This document shows positions 1 to 8,008 of a stretch of DNA of 36,676 nucleotides, piece by piece (position 1 is the first letter of the stretch; the number at the start of each line of letters is the position of its first letter). The translations under genes were made by a program, and so were the position numbers. Source of the DNA: Methylotenera sp. GTDB taxonomy: Bacteria; Pseudomonadota; Gammaproteobacteria; Burkholderiales; Methylophilaceae. The stretch covers positions 1 to 36,676 of the forward strand of contig SYKG01000009.1 in the NCBI GenBank assembly GCA_005797835.1, given 5' to 3'. Below the pieces are notes generated by a model. It made no database searches and was not told the origin of the DNA. It saw nothing but the letters and a program-made list of their open reading frames with translations.

Positions 1-117
1 CACATCGTAATAATCATTGAGATTATCAACAGCAATAATTTCATGACCATCCTCGAGGAGTTTTTTGGTACTATGCATACCAATAAAACCAGCTGCTCCT
101 GTTACTAAAATTTTCAT
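1..117 (-). CDS. NAD-dependent sugar-nucleotide epimerase, N-terminal part (UDP-glucuronate 4-epimerase-like), cut by window edge
   Basis: Only the first 39 codons are inside the window. My translation begins [15 protein letters not shown] and runs to DNLNDYYDV. The GxxGxxG nucleotide-binding motif at residues 7-13 and the following acidic residue mark an extended short-chain dehydrogenase/epimerase Rossmann fold. The DNLNDYYDV stretch is typical of the UDP-glucuronate 4-epimerase (CapI/Gae) group. The ATG follows directly on the TAA of ugd with no intervening base, so the two are surely co-transcribed and probably translationally coupled. Together they would turn UDP-glucose into UDP-glucuronate and then UDP-galacturonate for surface polysaccharide. 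The family is clear; the exact substrate is inferred from the neighbour and this short motif. Confidence 0.85.
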   Translation of the reverse strand, partial: MKILVTGAAGFIGMHSTKKLLEDGHEIIAVDNLNDYYDV

Positions 118-1440
118 TTAACGGCCTATAGGATAATATTTAAATCCAAGTGCACGAACAGTTTTGGGGTCATAAAGATTTCGACCATCAAAAATTATGG
201 GCGATTTAAGGGAAGATTTAATTAAAGAAAAATCAGGACTTCTAAATTCTGACCATTCAGTCACGATGATTAATGCATCTGCATTTTTAAGCACATCATT
301 TTGATTTTCGGTGAATGATAAGAATTTTTCATCTTTGAAAATACGCTTGGCTTCAATCATTGCTATAGGATCGAATGCTGCAACTGTTGCACCAGCTTTT
401 ATAAGCTCTTTGATTAAGATGAGACTTGACGCTTCTCTCATATCATCGGTATTAGCTTTAAATGCTAAACCCCATAGCGCAAAATGTTTGCCTTTTAAAT
501 TTTTGCCAAATTGTTTTTTAATTTTTTCAGATAGGATATATTTTTGAAGGTCATTCACTTCCTCAACAGCTTTAAGTAATTTTAAATCATAACCAGCGAC
601 ATCTTTAGCTGTCTTAATTAAAGCTTTAACATCTTTTGGAAAACATGAGCCGCCATATCCACAACCTGCATATAAAAAATCATATCCAATACGCTTATCA
701 GAACCAATACCTTGTCGAACCATTTCGATATCAGCATTCACAATTTCAGCTAAATTTGCTAATTCATTCATAAAGCTTATTCGTGTAGCCAACATAGAAT
801 TGGCTGCATATTTTATGAGTTCAGCACTTCTTATATTAGTTACAACAATTTTTTGATGATTTCGTTGGAAGGGAGCATAAAGTTCTTTCATGACTTCAAT
901 GGCTTTGGGATCCTCAGTGCCAATGACAATTCGATCAGGCCTCATAAAATCGTCCACTGCAGCGCCTTCTTTTAAGAATTCTGGGTTAGAAACTACACTG
1001 AAATGAATATTAATATTTCTTTTTTTTAATTCTTTTGTAATGGCTTCACTGACTTTATCACCTGTGCCAATAGGGACCGTAGATTTGTCTACAATTATTT
1101 TTTCTTGAGTCATAAACCGACCAATATTACGGGCTGCTTCGGTCACATATTGAAGATCTGCAGAACCATCTTGGTCTGGAGGTGTGCCTACAGCAATAAA
1201 TTGAATATCGCCAAAGTGCACAGCCTCTTCAATATTATTAGTAAAAGAAAGGCGTCCATTTTTTATATTACGACGAACTATTTGTAATAGGCCAGGTTCG
1301 TGAATAGGCACACCACCTTCTTTAAGAATTCTAATTTTCTCAGGATTTAGATCAAGGCCTAAAACATGATTTCCCACCTCTGCGAGACAAGCTGCACCCA
1401 CTAAACCTACATATCCTGTCCCTATAAAGGTAATATTCAT
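118..1440 (-). CDS. ugd: UDP-glucose 6-dehydrogenase
   Basis: Oxidises UDP-glucose to UDP-glucuronate with two NAD+, a cytosolic step feeding capsule, exopolysaccharide or LPS sugars. The 440-residue length is normal for the bacterial family. The N-terminal NAD site is [12 protein letters not shown] (about residues 5-16). The catalytic region shows Glu157 (NPEFLKEG), Lys210 ([10 protein letters not shown]) and the nucleophile Cys266 in YGGSCFPKD. The C-terminal UDP-binding domain contains [17 protein letters not shown]. The ATG at 1440 starts directly at the Rossmann strand, so it is well placed, although no good Shine-Dalgarno precedes it. It is the first gene of a minus-strand unit continuing into the epimerase at the window edge. 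Confidence 0.97.
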   Translation of the reverse strand: MNITFIGTGYVGLVGAACLAEVGNHVLGLDLNPEKIRILKEGGVPIHEPGLLQIVRRNIKNGRLSFTNNIEEAVHFGDIQFIAVGTPPDQDGSADLQYVTEAARNIGRFMTQEKIIVDKSTVPIGTGDKVSEAITKELKKRNINIHFSVVSNPEFLKEGAAVDDFMRPDRIVIGTEDPKAIEVMKELYAPFQRNHQKIVVTNIRSAELIKYAANSMLATRISFMNELANLAEIVNADIEMVRQGIGSDKRIGYDFLYAGCGYGGSCFPKDVKALIKTAKDVAGYDLKLLKAVEEVNDLQKYILSEKIKKQFGKNLKGKHFALWGLAFKANTDDMREASSLILIKELIKAGATVAAFDPIAMIEAKRIFKDEKFLSFTENQNDVLKNADALIIVTEWSEFRSPDFSLIKSSLKSPIIFDGRNLYDPKTVRALGFKYYPIGR

Positions 1441-1513
1441 AATAATTCATTGAATTTAAAGCTATATTTTACCTCTTTTATTTAAGACTGTCTTTTCTAG
1501 GGATGATTTCACA

Positions 1514-1519
1514 TATAAT
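1514..1519 (+). promoter_or_regulatory. Candidate -10 box (TATAAT) for the small membrane protein gene
   Basis: A perfect TATAAT lies 25 bases before the ATG at 1545, in the 104-base gap between the divergent ugd and this gene. No convincing -35 is seen at 16-18 bases, so it is only a candidate. Confidence 0.35.
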
Positions 1520-1544
1520 TTGAGTAATACCTAGAAGATTTTAA

Positions 1545-1865
1545 ATGACAACTTTATTTGAATATTTACATATCATCCAATCGATTTGGGTAGCTAATCT
1601 TGAGTATCACATTAAACACGGTTGGGTTTGGCTAGAGCCTATTTTAGTTTTAGTTCGTGATTATTTTTTTGAAAGCACTGTCGTGGTGATGGTTATTATT
1701 TTATATACCATTATTCTTTTAGCTATTTCACTTTATGGCCGACAACCCAAAGATAAAAAAATTACGTATACGGATGAATTCAAGAATTTAGTTAAAGGTA
1801 TCGATCTTCATTTAGGAGAGAAGCTCAAAAACACCTCAGAAAAAAAATCTAAGAAAAGTGAATGA
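1545..1865 (+). CDS. Small single-pass membrane protein of unknown function
   Basis: I do not recognise this 106-residue protein. The N-terminal third is rich in aromatic and hydrophobic residues (VWLEPILVLVRDYFF). A clear transmembrane helix follows at about residues 45-64 (STVVVMVIILYTIILLAISLY). The remaining 40 residues are hydrophilic and end in a lysine-rich tail (EKKSKKSE). No cysteines, signal cleavage site or catalytic motif is visible. It is a lone plus-strand gene between ugd and the dsbA operon, with a TATAAT box upstream. Its stop lies 12 bases from the end of the convergent coiled-coil protein gene. A good-quality ORF with its own promoter-like element supports a real gene; the function is open. 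Confidence 0.7.
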   Translation: MTTLFEYLHIIQSIWVANLEYHIKHGWVWLEPILVLVRDYFFESTVVVMVIILYTIILLAISLYGRQPKDKKITYTDEFKNLVKGIDLHLGEKLKNTSEKKSKKSE

Positions 1866-1877
1866 CTCTAACATGGA

Positions 1878-2276
1878 CTACTTTTTTTCTTTTATGGTCT
1901 TAGATTGAGTCTTAGTTTTTTTTGTTACTTTTTTAGTAAGTGTGACCTTTTTTACATCTTTTTTAGGAGATATCTTTGTTTGTTTATTTGGCTGAGCTTT
2001 TACAGCAATTTTTGCAGCTAGGGATGCCTCTAATTCTTTGACTTGATTTTCAAGTCCCTCGATACGCAGCAATTTTGTATTAGCGTCGTCTAATTGTGCC
2101 TTAAGATTTTTAATTTCAGTATCTTTAAAATAAGTAGCTTGATAGTTAGCATATCCAAAAGTCAATGAGCTTAAAGTTATAACCCCTGCGACGATATAGA
2201 TAGCTAATTGCTTTTTGTCAGTTTTCTTTACTTCAGGAACGTTATAAGGCACTTCTTCTTTTTGATCAAATTCCAT
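1878..2276 (-). CDS. Membrane-anchored coiled-coil protein with Lys-rich tail, unknown function
   Basis: The 132-residue protein has three parts: a short acidic cytoplasmic N-terminus, one transmembrane helix (about residues 24-44, LAIYIVAGVITLSSLTFGYA), and a heptad-like stretch (about 54-90, LKAQLDDANTKLLRIEGLENQVKELEASL) predicted to form a coiled coil. A very lysine- and threonine-rich tail (KKVTKKTKTQSKTIKEKK) ends it. A CGGAG Shine-Dalgarno sits 7 bases before the ATG. It is the last gene of the argS-SPOR-dsbA operon, 15 bases after dsbA. The layout resembles small envelope scaffold proteins, but I recognise no family. The coiled coil would lie in the periplasm if the N-terminus is inside. 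Confidence 0.75.
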   Translation of the reverse strand: MEFDQKEEVPYNVPEVKKTDKKQLAIYIVAGVITLSSLTFGYANYQATYFKDTEIKNLKAQLDDANTKLLRIEGLENQVKELEASLAAKIAVKAQPNKQTKISPKKDVKKVTLTKKVTKKTKTQSKTIKEKK

Positions 2277-2283
2277 TTAATTT

Positions 2284-2288
2284 CTCCG
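2284..2288 (-). promoter_or_regulatory. Shine-Dalgarno CGGAG for the coiled-coil protein
   Basis: CGGAG on the minus strand, 7 bases before the ATG at 2276. It is one of the few clear ribosome binding sites in this window and fixes the start. Confidence 0.6.
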
Positions 2289-2291
2289 TAG

Positions 2292-2924
2292 TTATTTTTT
2301 ACTGCGATCTTTCCTAACATTGTTGATGATGAAGTCAGCAATTTGAAGCGCTTCATTATTTCCCCCTGCCATTGTACTTGAAGTTATGTACTTACCATCA
2401 ATCATTAACGACGGGACGCCCGTTGCACCTGAGGCTTTAAAAATTTGCGCTACTTTATTTAAAGAAGCGTTCACAGAAAATGAATTGAAAGCATCTTCCA
2501 CTTTTTTGCGGTCAAGTCCTGATTTTAAGGTGACCCATTGAAGAATCGCTTTTTCATCGGCAGGGTTGAGTGTTTTTTCTTTATGTACTGCTTCAAAAAT
2601 AGCGACATGAAGTTTATCAGTAATAACTAATGCTTCCATAGCATAGAAAGCACGAGCCATAGGAGACCAGTCAGCTCGGGGAATAGCTGCCATGCGTTTA
2701 AAGTTAACATCTTTAGGAAGTTTTTTTACCCAATCAGTCAACATTGGATCTATTTGATAGCAATGAATACAGCCATACCAAAAAAGCTCAACCACCTCAA
2801 TTTTTTCTTTGTTATCCGTTGGAACAATTTGAACTGTTTTATTAAAATTAACACCAACTTCGGGTTCGATAGCTAAGGACATCGAAGTAAATAGCATTAA
2901 AAAAATGAATAAGGCTTTTTTCAT
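2292..2924 (-). CDS. dsbA: Periplasmic thiol:disulfide interchange protein DsbA
   Basis: Introduces disulfide bonds into secreted proteins in the periplasm and is normally re-oxidised by DsbB, which is not in this window. The 210-residue protein begins with a signal peptide (about residues 1-18, MKKALFIFLMLFTSMSLA). The thioredoxin-fold active site is FWYGCIHCY (Cys52, Cys55) and the cis-proline loop is TGVPSLMIDG (Val170-Pro171). An alpha-helical insertion lies between them, as in DsbA. The active-site dipeptide is Ile-His rather than the classical Pro-His of E. coli DsbA. The gene follows the SPOR protein gene by 10 bases and precedes the coiled-coil gene by 15, so all are one operon with argS. 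Confidence 0.95.
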   Translation of the reverse strand: MKKALFIFLMLFTSMSLAIEPEVGVNFNKTVQIVPTDNKEKIEVVELFWYGCIHCYQIDPMLTDWVKKLPKDVNFKRMAAIPRADWSPMARAFYAMEALVITDKLHVAIFEAVHKEKTLNPADEKAILQWVTLKSGLDRKKVEDAFNSFSVNASLNKVAQIFKASGATGVPSLMIDGKYITSSTMAGGNNEALQIADFIINNVRKDRSKK

Positions 2925-2934
2925 AAAGGCATCT

Positions 2935-3501
2935 TTAATTAGTTGTATTAGGGTTGTTGAGTGTTGCTTTCACTAAGAAAGGTTTAAAGCCATTTTTAAC
3001 CAGATCATTTTTTGTTTTCATAATTTGCGCGTCATCAGTCATAGGCCCCACTCTAACTTTATGCATCACTTCATTATTTTCTAAAGGGGCAGAAAGTACG
3101 ACCGCTTCAAATCCTAAAAGTGCCAATTTTGCTTTAATATTATCAGCATCTTTGTCCAAGGTAAATGTGCCGACTTGATAAAAGTAAACCACTTTTTGTT
3201 GAATATTGGCTGGATTTCTCAAAGCTTGCGCGCTTTCATGGTCTGAAATATTTTTGTCGCCATTAGGCAAGATATTATAAAAATCAAATTTTGTCGGCTG
3301 ATCTTGAATGGCGCCATTAAAAATTTCATCCTCAGATGTAGCTTCTCGAATTTCTATACAAGCCCCATTAGTATCTTTACTGATGAAAGGGCTTTTGCCA
3401 TGGGTAATAAAAACAGTAATACCAATCGATAAGCCAATACCAAGTAAAATGCCCATAAAGAGGCCATTTATAAAAGAACTCCCTGATTTATTTTTTTCCA
3501 T
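2935..3501 (-). CDS. SPOR-domain (FtsN-like) membrane protein
   Basis: A 188-residue protein. One N-terminal transmembrane helix (about residues 13-34, GLFMGILLGIGLSIGITVFI) is followed by a poorly conserved linker. The C-terminal SPOR domain (about 107-183) carries the paired repeats VVYFYQVGTFTLDKDADNIKAKLALLGFEAVVL and VRVGPMTDDAQIMKTKNDLVKNGFKPFLV. SPOR domains bind denuded septal peptidoglycan glycans, so a division or envelope role is likely. It is much shorter than E. coli FtsN and may not be its functional equivalent. AAAGGAT precedes the ATG. It sits 14 bases after argS and 10 before dsbA; the argS-SPOR-dsbA order is, to my knowledge, common in betaproteobacteria. Confidence 0.9.
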   Translation of the reverse strand: MEKNKSGSSFINGLFMGILLGIGLSIGITVFITHGKSPFISKDTNGACIEIREATSEDEIFNGAIQDQPTKFDFYNILPNGDKNISDHESAQALRNPANIQQKVVYFYQVGTFTLDKDADNIKAKLALLGFEAVVLSAPLENNEVMHKVRVGPMTDDAQIMKTKNDLVKNGFKPFLVKATLNNPNTTN

Positions 3502-3515
3502 ATTATCCTTTTACA

Positions 3516-5189
3516 CTACATTTTTTCTGGGGCGTTGACACCGAGAAGATATAGGCCATTTTTTAATATAATTTGTGTAGCTTTAATAAGACTTAAGCGC
3601 GCTAGCTTTTCAACTTCATTTTCAACCAAAAACTTAGTGTCATTATAATAGCTATGAAAATCAGCTGCACAGTCTTTTAGATAGTTTGCAACGGTATGGG
3701 GTGCTAATTCGATACAAGCATGTAAAACTATTTCTGGGAATTCGCTTAAGCGCTTAATGAGAATCAACTCTTGCGAAGATTTAAGGCAATCTAAATTAAC
3801 ATTACTTAATTTATTGATATCTCCAGCCCATTGGTTTAAAACACCCGCAATACGGGCATGTGCATATTGAATGTAATAGACGGGGTTGTCTGAATTTTGC
3901 GTTTTGGCTAAATCAATATCAAAGATGAGTTGTGAATCAGGCTTTCTAGCCACTAAGAAATAACGAGTCGCATCACAGCCAACTTCATCAATGAGATCTT
4001 TTAGTGTGACATAACTTCCTGCACGTTTAGAGAGCTTTACTTCTTCTCCCCCCTTCATGACTGTAATCATTTGATGAAGTACATACTCAGGATAGGTTTT
4101 AGGAATTCCAACTTTGAGTGCTTGAAGCCCTGCCCTGACACGCATAATTGTACTGTGATGGTCTGAACCTTGTTCATTGATAACGCGCTTAAATCCTCGC
4201 TCCCATTTATTTAAATGGTAAGCGACATCAGAAATGAAATAGGTATAACCCCCATCAGATTTTTTCATTACACGATTTTTATCATCACCAAAATCTGTGG
4301 TTTTGAGCCAAAGCGCATGGTCTTCCTCATAAGTAAAACCATTTTTAACGAGAGACACTAGGACTTTTTCAATTTGGCCATTTTGGTATAGAGAAGATTC
4401 TAAAGTAAAGACATCAAACTTAATTTGGAATAGATTTAAATCCTGATCTTGTTCATGCCTTAAGGAAGCGACACTGAATTGTCGAATGGATTCTAAGTCA
4501 TTGATATTTCCTGACGCAATAACCGTTTTACCTTCACATTTAATGCTACTTTTATTTAAGAATGCATTCGCAATTTCAACAATGTATTCACCACGATAAC
4601 CATCTTCAGGAAATACAGGATCTGATGGATCAATATTTTGACAACGAGCATGTACTGATTTTGTAAGGTTATCAATTTGTGCACCCGCGTCATTATAATA
4701 AAATTCGCGAGTCACATCCCAGCCATTAAATTTAAGAAGTCTAGCTAATGAGTCTCCAATTGCAGCTCCTCGACCATGTCCCACATGAAGTGGGCCTGTG
4801 GGGTTTGCAGATACAAATTCAATTTGGACTTTTTGAGGCTTTCCTTTTTCATCAAGGCCTGAAGTATTTTGTCCATAAGCATCTGGATTTTTTAAAATCT
4901 CATGGATAATGAAAGTGCGCGCTTTTTCATTCAAATAGAAATTAATAAAACCCGCACCTGCAATTTCAACTTTTTCAACGAAAGTTGAGGCGGGTAACTT
5001 CTCTATAATGAGGGCAGCTAATTCGCGGGGATTTTTTTTTAAAGGTTTAGCGAGCATCATGGCTAAGTTCGTTGAAAAATCACCATGCTCTATCGATTTA
5101 GGACGATCCAATTGAATAGAATTCGCTAAGATCTCAGGATATATCGATTGTGCGACCGGCAACAATAATTGTAAAAGATGTGCTTTCAA
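3516..5189 (-). CDS. argS: Arginyl-tRNA synthetase (TTG start)
   Basis: Class I aminoacyl-tRNA synthetase charging tRNA-Arg. The 557-residue length is normal. The N-terminal ArgS-specific domain (about residues 1-110) includes HGDFSTNLAM. The HIGH-type motif is HVGH (135-138, in NPTGPLHVGHGRGA). The KMSKS-type motif is KLSKR (385-389). The C-terminal DALR anticodon-binding domain covers roughly the last 120 residues. The start codon is TTG: an in-frame TAA stands two codons upstream and no ATG precedes the conserved MKAHLLQLLL beginning, so TTG is very likely genuine. It leads the minus-strand operon continuing into SPOR, dsbA and the coiled-coil gene, and is divergent from priA. Confidence 0.97.
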   Translation of the reverse strand: MKAHLLQLLLPVAQSIYPEILANSIQLDRPKSIEHGDFSTNLAMMLAKPLKKNPRELAALIIEKLPASTFVEKVEIAGAGFINFYLNEKARTFIIHEILKNPDAYGQNTSGLDEKGKPQKVQIEFVSANPTGPLHVGHGRGAAIGDSLARLLKFNGWDVTREFYYNDAGAQIDNLTKSVHARCQNIDPSDPVFPEDGYRGEYIVEIANAFLNKSSIKCEGKTVIASGNINDLESIRQFSVASLRHEQDQDLNLFQIKFDVFTLESSLYQNGQIEKVLVSLVKNGFTYEEDHALWLKTTDFGDDKNRVMKKSDGGYTYFISDVAYHLNKWERGFKRVINEQGSDHHSTIMRVRAGLQALKVGIPKTYPEYVLHQMITVMKGGEEVKLSKRAGSYVTLKDLIDEVGCDATRYFLVARKPDSQLIFDIDLAKTQNSDNPVYYIQYAHARIAGVLNQWAGDINKLSNVNLDCLKSSQELILIKRLSEFPEIVLHACIELAPHTVANYLKDCAADFHSYYNDTKFLVENEVEKLARLSLIKATQIILKNGLYLLGVNAPEKM

Positions 5190-5264
5190 GTCTTAGAATG
5201 ATAGGTAAAGATTAAAACGTTTATTTTAACTTAAATTGATGGGCTCCCCTTAAAAACTAGATCT

Positions 5265-7472
5265 ATGACTGACGCACTTCATATCCTAAAAGTCGCCCTG
5301 GATGTCCCCCTTGACCGGGTTTTTGACTATGCGACTATTGAGCCTAATACTCAAATTGGACAGTATGTAATCGTCCCTTTTGGCCCCCGCAAAATGATTG
5401 GTGTCGTGGTAGGTATATCAAATACCACCTTGATTGAATCAAAAAAATTAAAGTCGATTATTCGCTGTGATCCAGAAGTGATTTTTGATGAGCAAAGCTT
5501 TAAGCTTTTTCAATTTTGTAGTCAGTATTATCACTATCCTTTAGGGCAAACGATAATGTCTGCCGTACCATCACGTTTAAAAAAATTAAACACAAAGGGG
5601 ATGGTAAAAAAATATCTTTATCGCTTAACGCCTAAAGTGTTTGCATTAGGAATTGATGCATTACCACCTCGTCAAATGCTTTTAAAAAGAATCGTGATGG
5701 CTCTGATTGATGCCACTCAACTCGACGAAGCAAGCCTTCGATCAATAAGTAGTACTTGGAAAAAATCGATTGAAACTTTAGATGAGATGGGTTGGATTGA
5801 AAAAGAAGAAGCAAAGTTAGACGATAAAGTCTTTCTGCAAGCTCCTATTCCGGCACTTAATCTCGATCAAAAAAAAGCCCTCGATGCCATCCTAGCAAGA
5901 AATAAAGAATTTATACCTTGGCTGCTATATGGGATTACTGGTAGTGGTAAGACTGAGGTATATATTCGTTTAATCGAAGAAGTATTAAAAAAAGACTACG
6001 CTCAGGTACTCGTATTAGTCCCTGAAATAAATTTAACACCGCAACTTGAAAGTCGGTTTAGATCTCGTTTTGAAAAATATAAACTCATCACGCTCCATAG
6101 CCATTTAACGGATAACGAGCGTTTGCTTAATTGGCGACTTGCCAAAGAAGGCAAAGCTCAAATTGTGATTGGCACGCGATTAAGTATTTTTACACCAATG
6201 CCTCAATTATCACTCATTATTATCGACGAAGAACATGATGCATCTTTTAAACAACAAGAAGGTTTGCGTTATCACGCAAGAGATGTTGCAGTCTTTCGAG
6301 CTAAATCTAAAAATATTCCGATTGTATTAGGCACAGCGACACCCTCTCTTGAAACTTGGTTTAATACGACAAAAATTAAAGCCCCTAAAAAATTTGGTTT
6401 TATAAAATTAACCTCTCGTGCAGTTAAAGATTCCACACTACCTGAAATCAAATGTATTGATATTTCAAAATCAACTTTCACTAAAGGATTTTCACCTTAT
6501 CTTATTGAAGCAATTCGAGATCGATTAAATAAAAAACAACAAAGCCTTATTTTTATTAATCGACGGGGTTTTGCGCCAGTACTTTTATGTTCAGCGTGTC
6601 AGTGGACAGGAAAATGTACTCGATGTAGCAGTCGTCTAGTGGTGCATTTAAATCAGAAAAGATTACGATGTCATCATTGTGGCTATGATGAAAAAATACC
6701 TCAGCAATGTCCTACATGCGGGAATGCAGATCTTTATCCCACAGGACAGGGGACACAACGGGTTGAAGAAACTTTAAAAGAGTTTTTTCCCGAGGCGCGT
6801 ATTTTAAGAGTCGATAGAGATTCAACAAGAACCAAAGAGGCACTCAATGATTTATTTTTAAAAATGAAAGATCGTGAGATTGATATTCTTATTGGCACTC
6901 AAATGCTATCAAAAGGCCATGACTTCCCATATTTAAGTTTAGTAGGCGTATTAGATACGGACCAGGCTTTATATAGTTCTGACTTTAGAGCGAGTGAGCG
7001 TTTGTTTTCTCAGCTCATGCAAGTGAGTGGTCGCGCAGGACGCGCCAACATTAAAGGCGAAGTCTATATTCAAACGGCATTTCCTCATCATCCCTTATTC
7101 GAAGCCCTAAAAACGCACAACTATGAACATTTTGCTAATGAACTTCTAAAAGAGAGAGAATTAGCAGAGTTAAGCCCTTTTACATTCTTAGTGCTCTTAA
7201 AAGCGGAAGCACATCAATTGACTTCTGTCATGCAATTTTTAAATGATGCGATGCAAAAAGCACAAGACTTAAGTCATCACGTCACCGTTTATAATCCAGT
7301 ACGTCCTATTATGGAGCGCTTAAAAGGGATGGAGCGAGCGCAATTGGTTATACAGGCAAGCTCTCGTATCGCGTTACAAAAATTACTCGATGACTGGGTG
7401 CCTTATTTACGTGAAAATAAATTAGGTCAAAAAGTAAAATGGATTGTGGATGTTGATCCATTCGATTTTTAA
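5265..7472 (+). CDS. priA: Primosomal replication restart helicase PriA
   Basis: A 3'-5' superfamily 2 helicase that recognises stalled forks and D-loops and reloads DnaB. The 735-residue length matches the family. The N-terminal DNA-binding region starts ILKVALDVPLDRVFDY. Walker A is GITGSGKT (residues 223-230) and the DEAH-type box is DEEH (321-324). Eight zinc-binding cysteines (442, 445, 451, 454, 469, 472, 482, 485) lie in the insertion CSACQWTGKCTRC...CHHCGYD...CPTCG. Motif VI includes QVSGRAGRA. The gene is monocistronic, divergent from argS, and ends 4 bases from the convergent lipoprotein gene. No clear promoter or Shine-Dalgarno is seen in the 75-base upstream gap. Confidence 0.97.
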   Translation: MTDALHILKVALDVPLDRVFDYATIEPNTQIGQYVIVPFGPRKMIGVVVGISNTTLIESKKLKSIIRCDPEVIFDEQSFKLFQFCSQYYHYPLGQTIMSAVPSRLKKLNTKGMVKKYLYRLTPKVFALGIDALPPRQMLLKRIVMALIDATQLDEASLRSISSTWKKSIETLDEMGWIEKEEAKLDDKVFLQAPIPALNLDQKKALDAILARNKEFIPWLLYGITGSGKTEVYIRLIEEVLKKDYAQVLVLVPEINLTPQLESRFRSRFEKYKLITLHSHLTDNERLLNWRLAKEGKAQIVIGTRLSIFTPMPQLSLIIIDEEHDASFKQQEGLRYHARDVAVFRAKSKNIPIVLGTATPSLETWFNTTKIKAPKKFGFIKLTSRAVKDSTLPEIKCIDISKSTFTKGFSPYLIEAIRDRLNKKQQSLIFINRRGFAPVLLCSACQWTGKCTRCSSRLVVHLNQKRLRCHHCGYDEKIPQQCPTCGNADLYPTGQGTQRVEETLKEFFPEARILRVDRDSTRTKEALNDLFLKMKDREIDILIGTQMLSKGHDFPYLSLVGVLDTDQALYSSDFRASERLFSQLMQVSGRAGRANIKGEVYIQTAFPHHPLFEALKTHNYEHFANELLKERELAELSPFTFLVLLKAEAHQLTSVMQFLNDAMQKAQDLSHHVTVYNPVRPIMERLKGMERAQLVIQASSRIALQKLLDDWVPYLRENKLGQKVKWIVDVDPFDF

Positions 7473-7476
7473 CTAT

Positions 7477-7836
7477 TTATTTTTTAATTTGTAGCTCTTT
7501 TTCGAATTGTAAAATTTCATCAGCCACTTTTGAATCATCTTTCTTCTCTTCGACTTTTTCTAAAGCACGCACAGGTGCTGGTGGCTCTTTTGTCTTGCAT
7601 ACGACTTCCATTTTATTTAAGACATAAGGAACGACCTCAGAGGTTTTCAGCACATTGTATCCTTGTGCACATAATTCGCTAGCTTTTGCATTACATGCAT
7701 CTAGGATCACACACTGTATTTCAGTCACTACTGGCTTATTGATTTCTTTGACTTCTTGTTTGGTTGAGTAAGTCATTGAGCTACATCCAGAAAATAAGAA
7801 GACTAGGGTGATAAAAAATAAATTTTTTTGATACAT
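7477..7836 (-). CDS. Small lipoprotein, unknown function
   Basis: The 119-residue protein starts with a lipoprotein signal peptide, MYQKNLFFITLVFLFSGCSS. The lipobox FSGC places the lipidated Cys at residue 18. The mature part has a central region with four Cys (CVILDACNAKASELC...VVC) that could form disulfides, given the nearby dsbA. A charged, helical C-terminus (EKVEEKKDDSKVADEILQFEKELQIKK) follows. I do not recognise a family. The gene lies between priA (convergent, 4 bases apart) and tRNA-Gly, with a TATAAT-type box about 40 bases upstream that overlaps the likely tRNA promoter on the other strand. Confidence 0.75.
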   Translation of the reverse strand: MYQKNLFFITLVFLFSGCSSMTYSTKQEVKEINKPVVTEIQCVILDACNAKASELCAQGYNVLKTSEVVPYVLNKMEVVCKTKEPPAPVRALEKVEEKKDDSKVADEILQFEKELQIKK

Positions 7837-7853
7837 TTTTAAGTTAAGTTATG

Positions 7854-7881
7854 TTGTGTAAGACTTGAAGTTAATTATAAT
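7854..7881 (+). promoter_or_regulatory. Candidate promoter of tRNA-Gly (TTGTGT-N16-TATAAT)
   Basis: TTGTGT at 7854-7859 and a perfect TATAAT at 7876-7881 are separated by 16 bases and would start transcription about 33 bases before the tRNA. The -10 lies in ATTATAAT, its own reverse complement, so it also offers a -10 (7874-7879) to the minus-strand lipoprotein gene. Confidence 0.5.
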
Positions 7882-7921
7882 CATTTTTTAAAAAATATAC
7901 CTTGATTTTAGATTTTTTTAG

Positions 7922-7995
7922 GCGGGTGTAATTCAATGGCAGAATGTGAGCTTCCCAAGCTCAATATGCGGGTTCGATTCCCTTCACCCGCTCCA
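7922..7995 (+). tRNA. tRNA-Gly (anticodon CCC)
   Basis: It folds as a 74-base cloverleaf with encoded CCA. The acceptor stem is GCGGGTG/CACCCGC. The D arm is ATTC...GAAT. The anticodon stem TGAGC/GCTCA encloses the loop TTCCCAA, so positions 34-36 are CCC and decode GGG. The TTCGATT T-loop is followed by CACCCGC, discriminator T and CCA. The sequence is close to E. coli glyU. The T-stem GCGGG/CCCTT has a C-T mismatch at its second pair, where glyU has A-T, and a G-T closing pair. No terminator hairpin is seen downstream. Confidence 0.96.
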
Positions 7996-8008
7996 ATTTA
8001 CAATTTTC

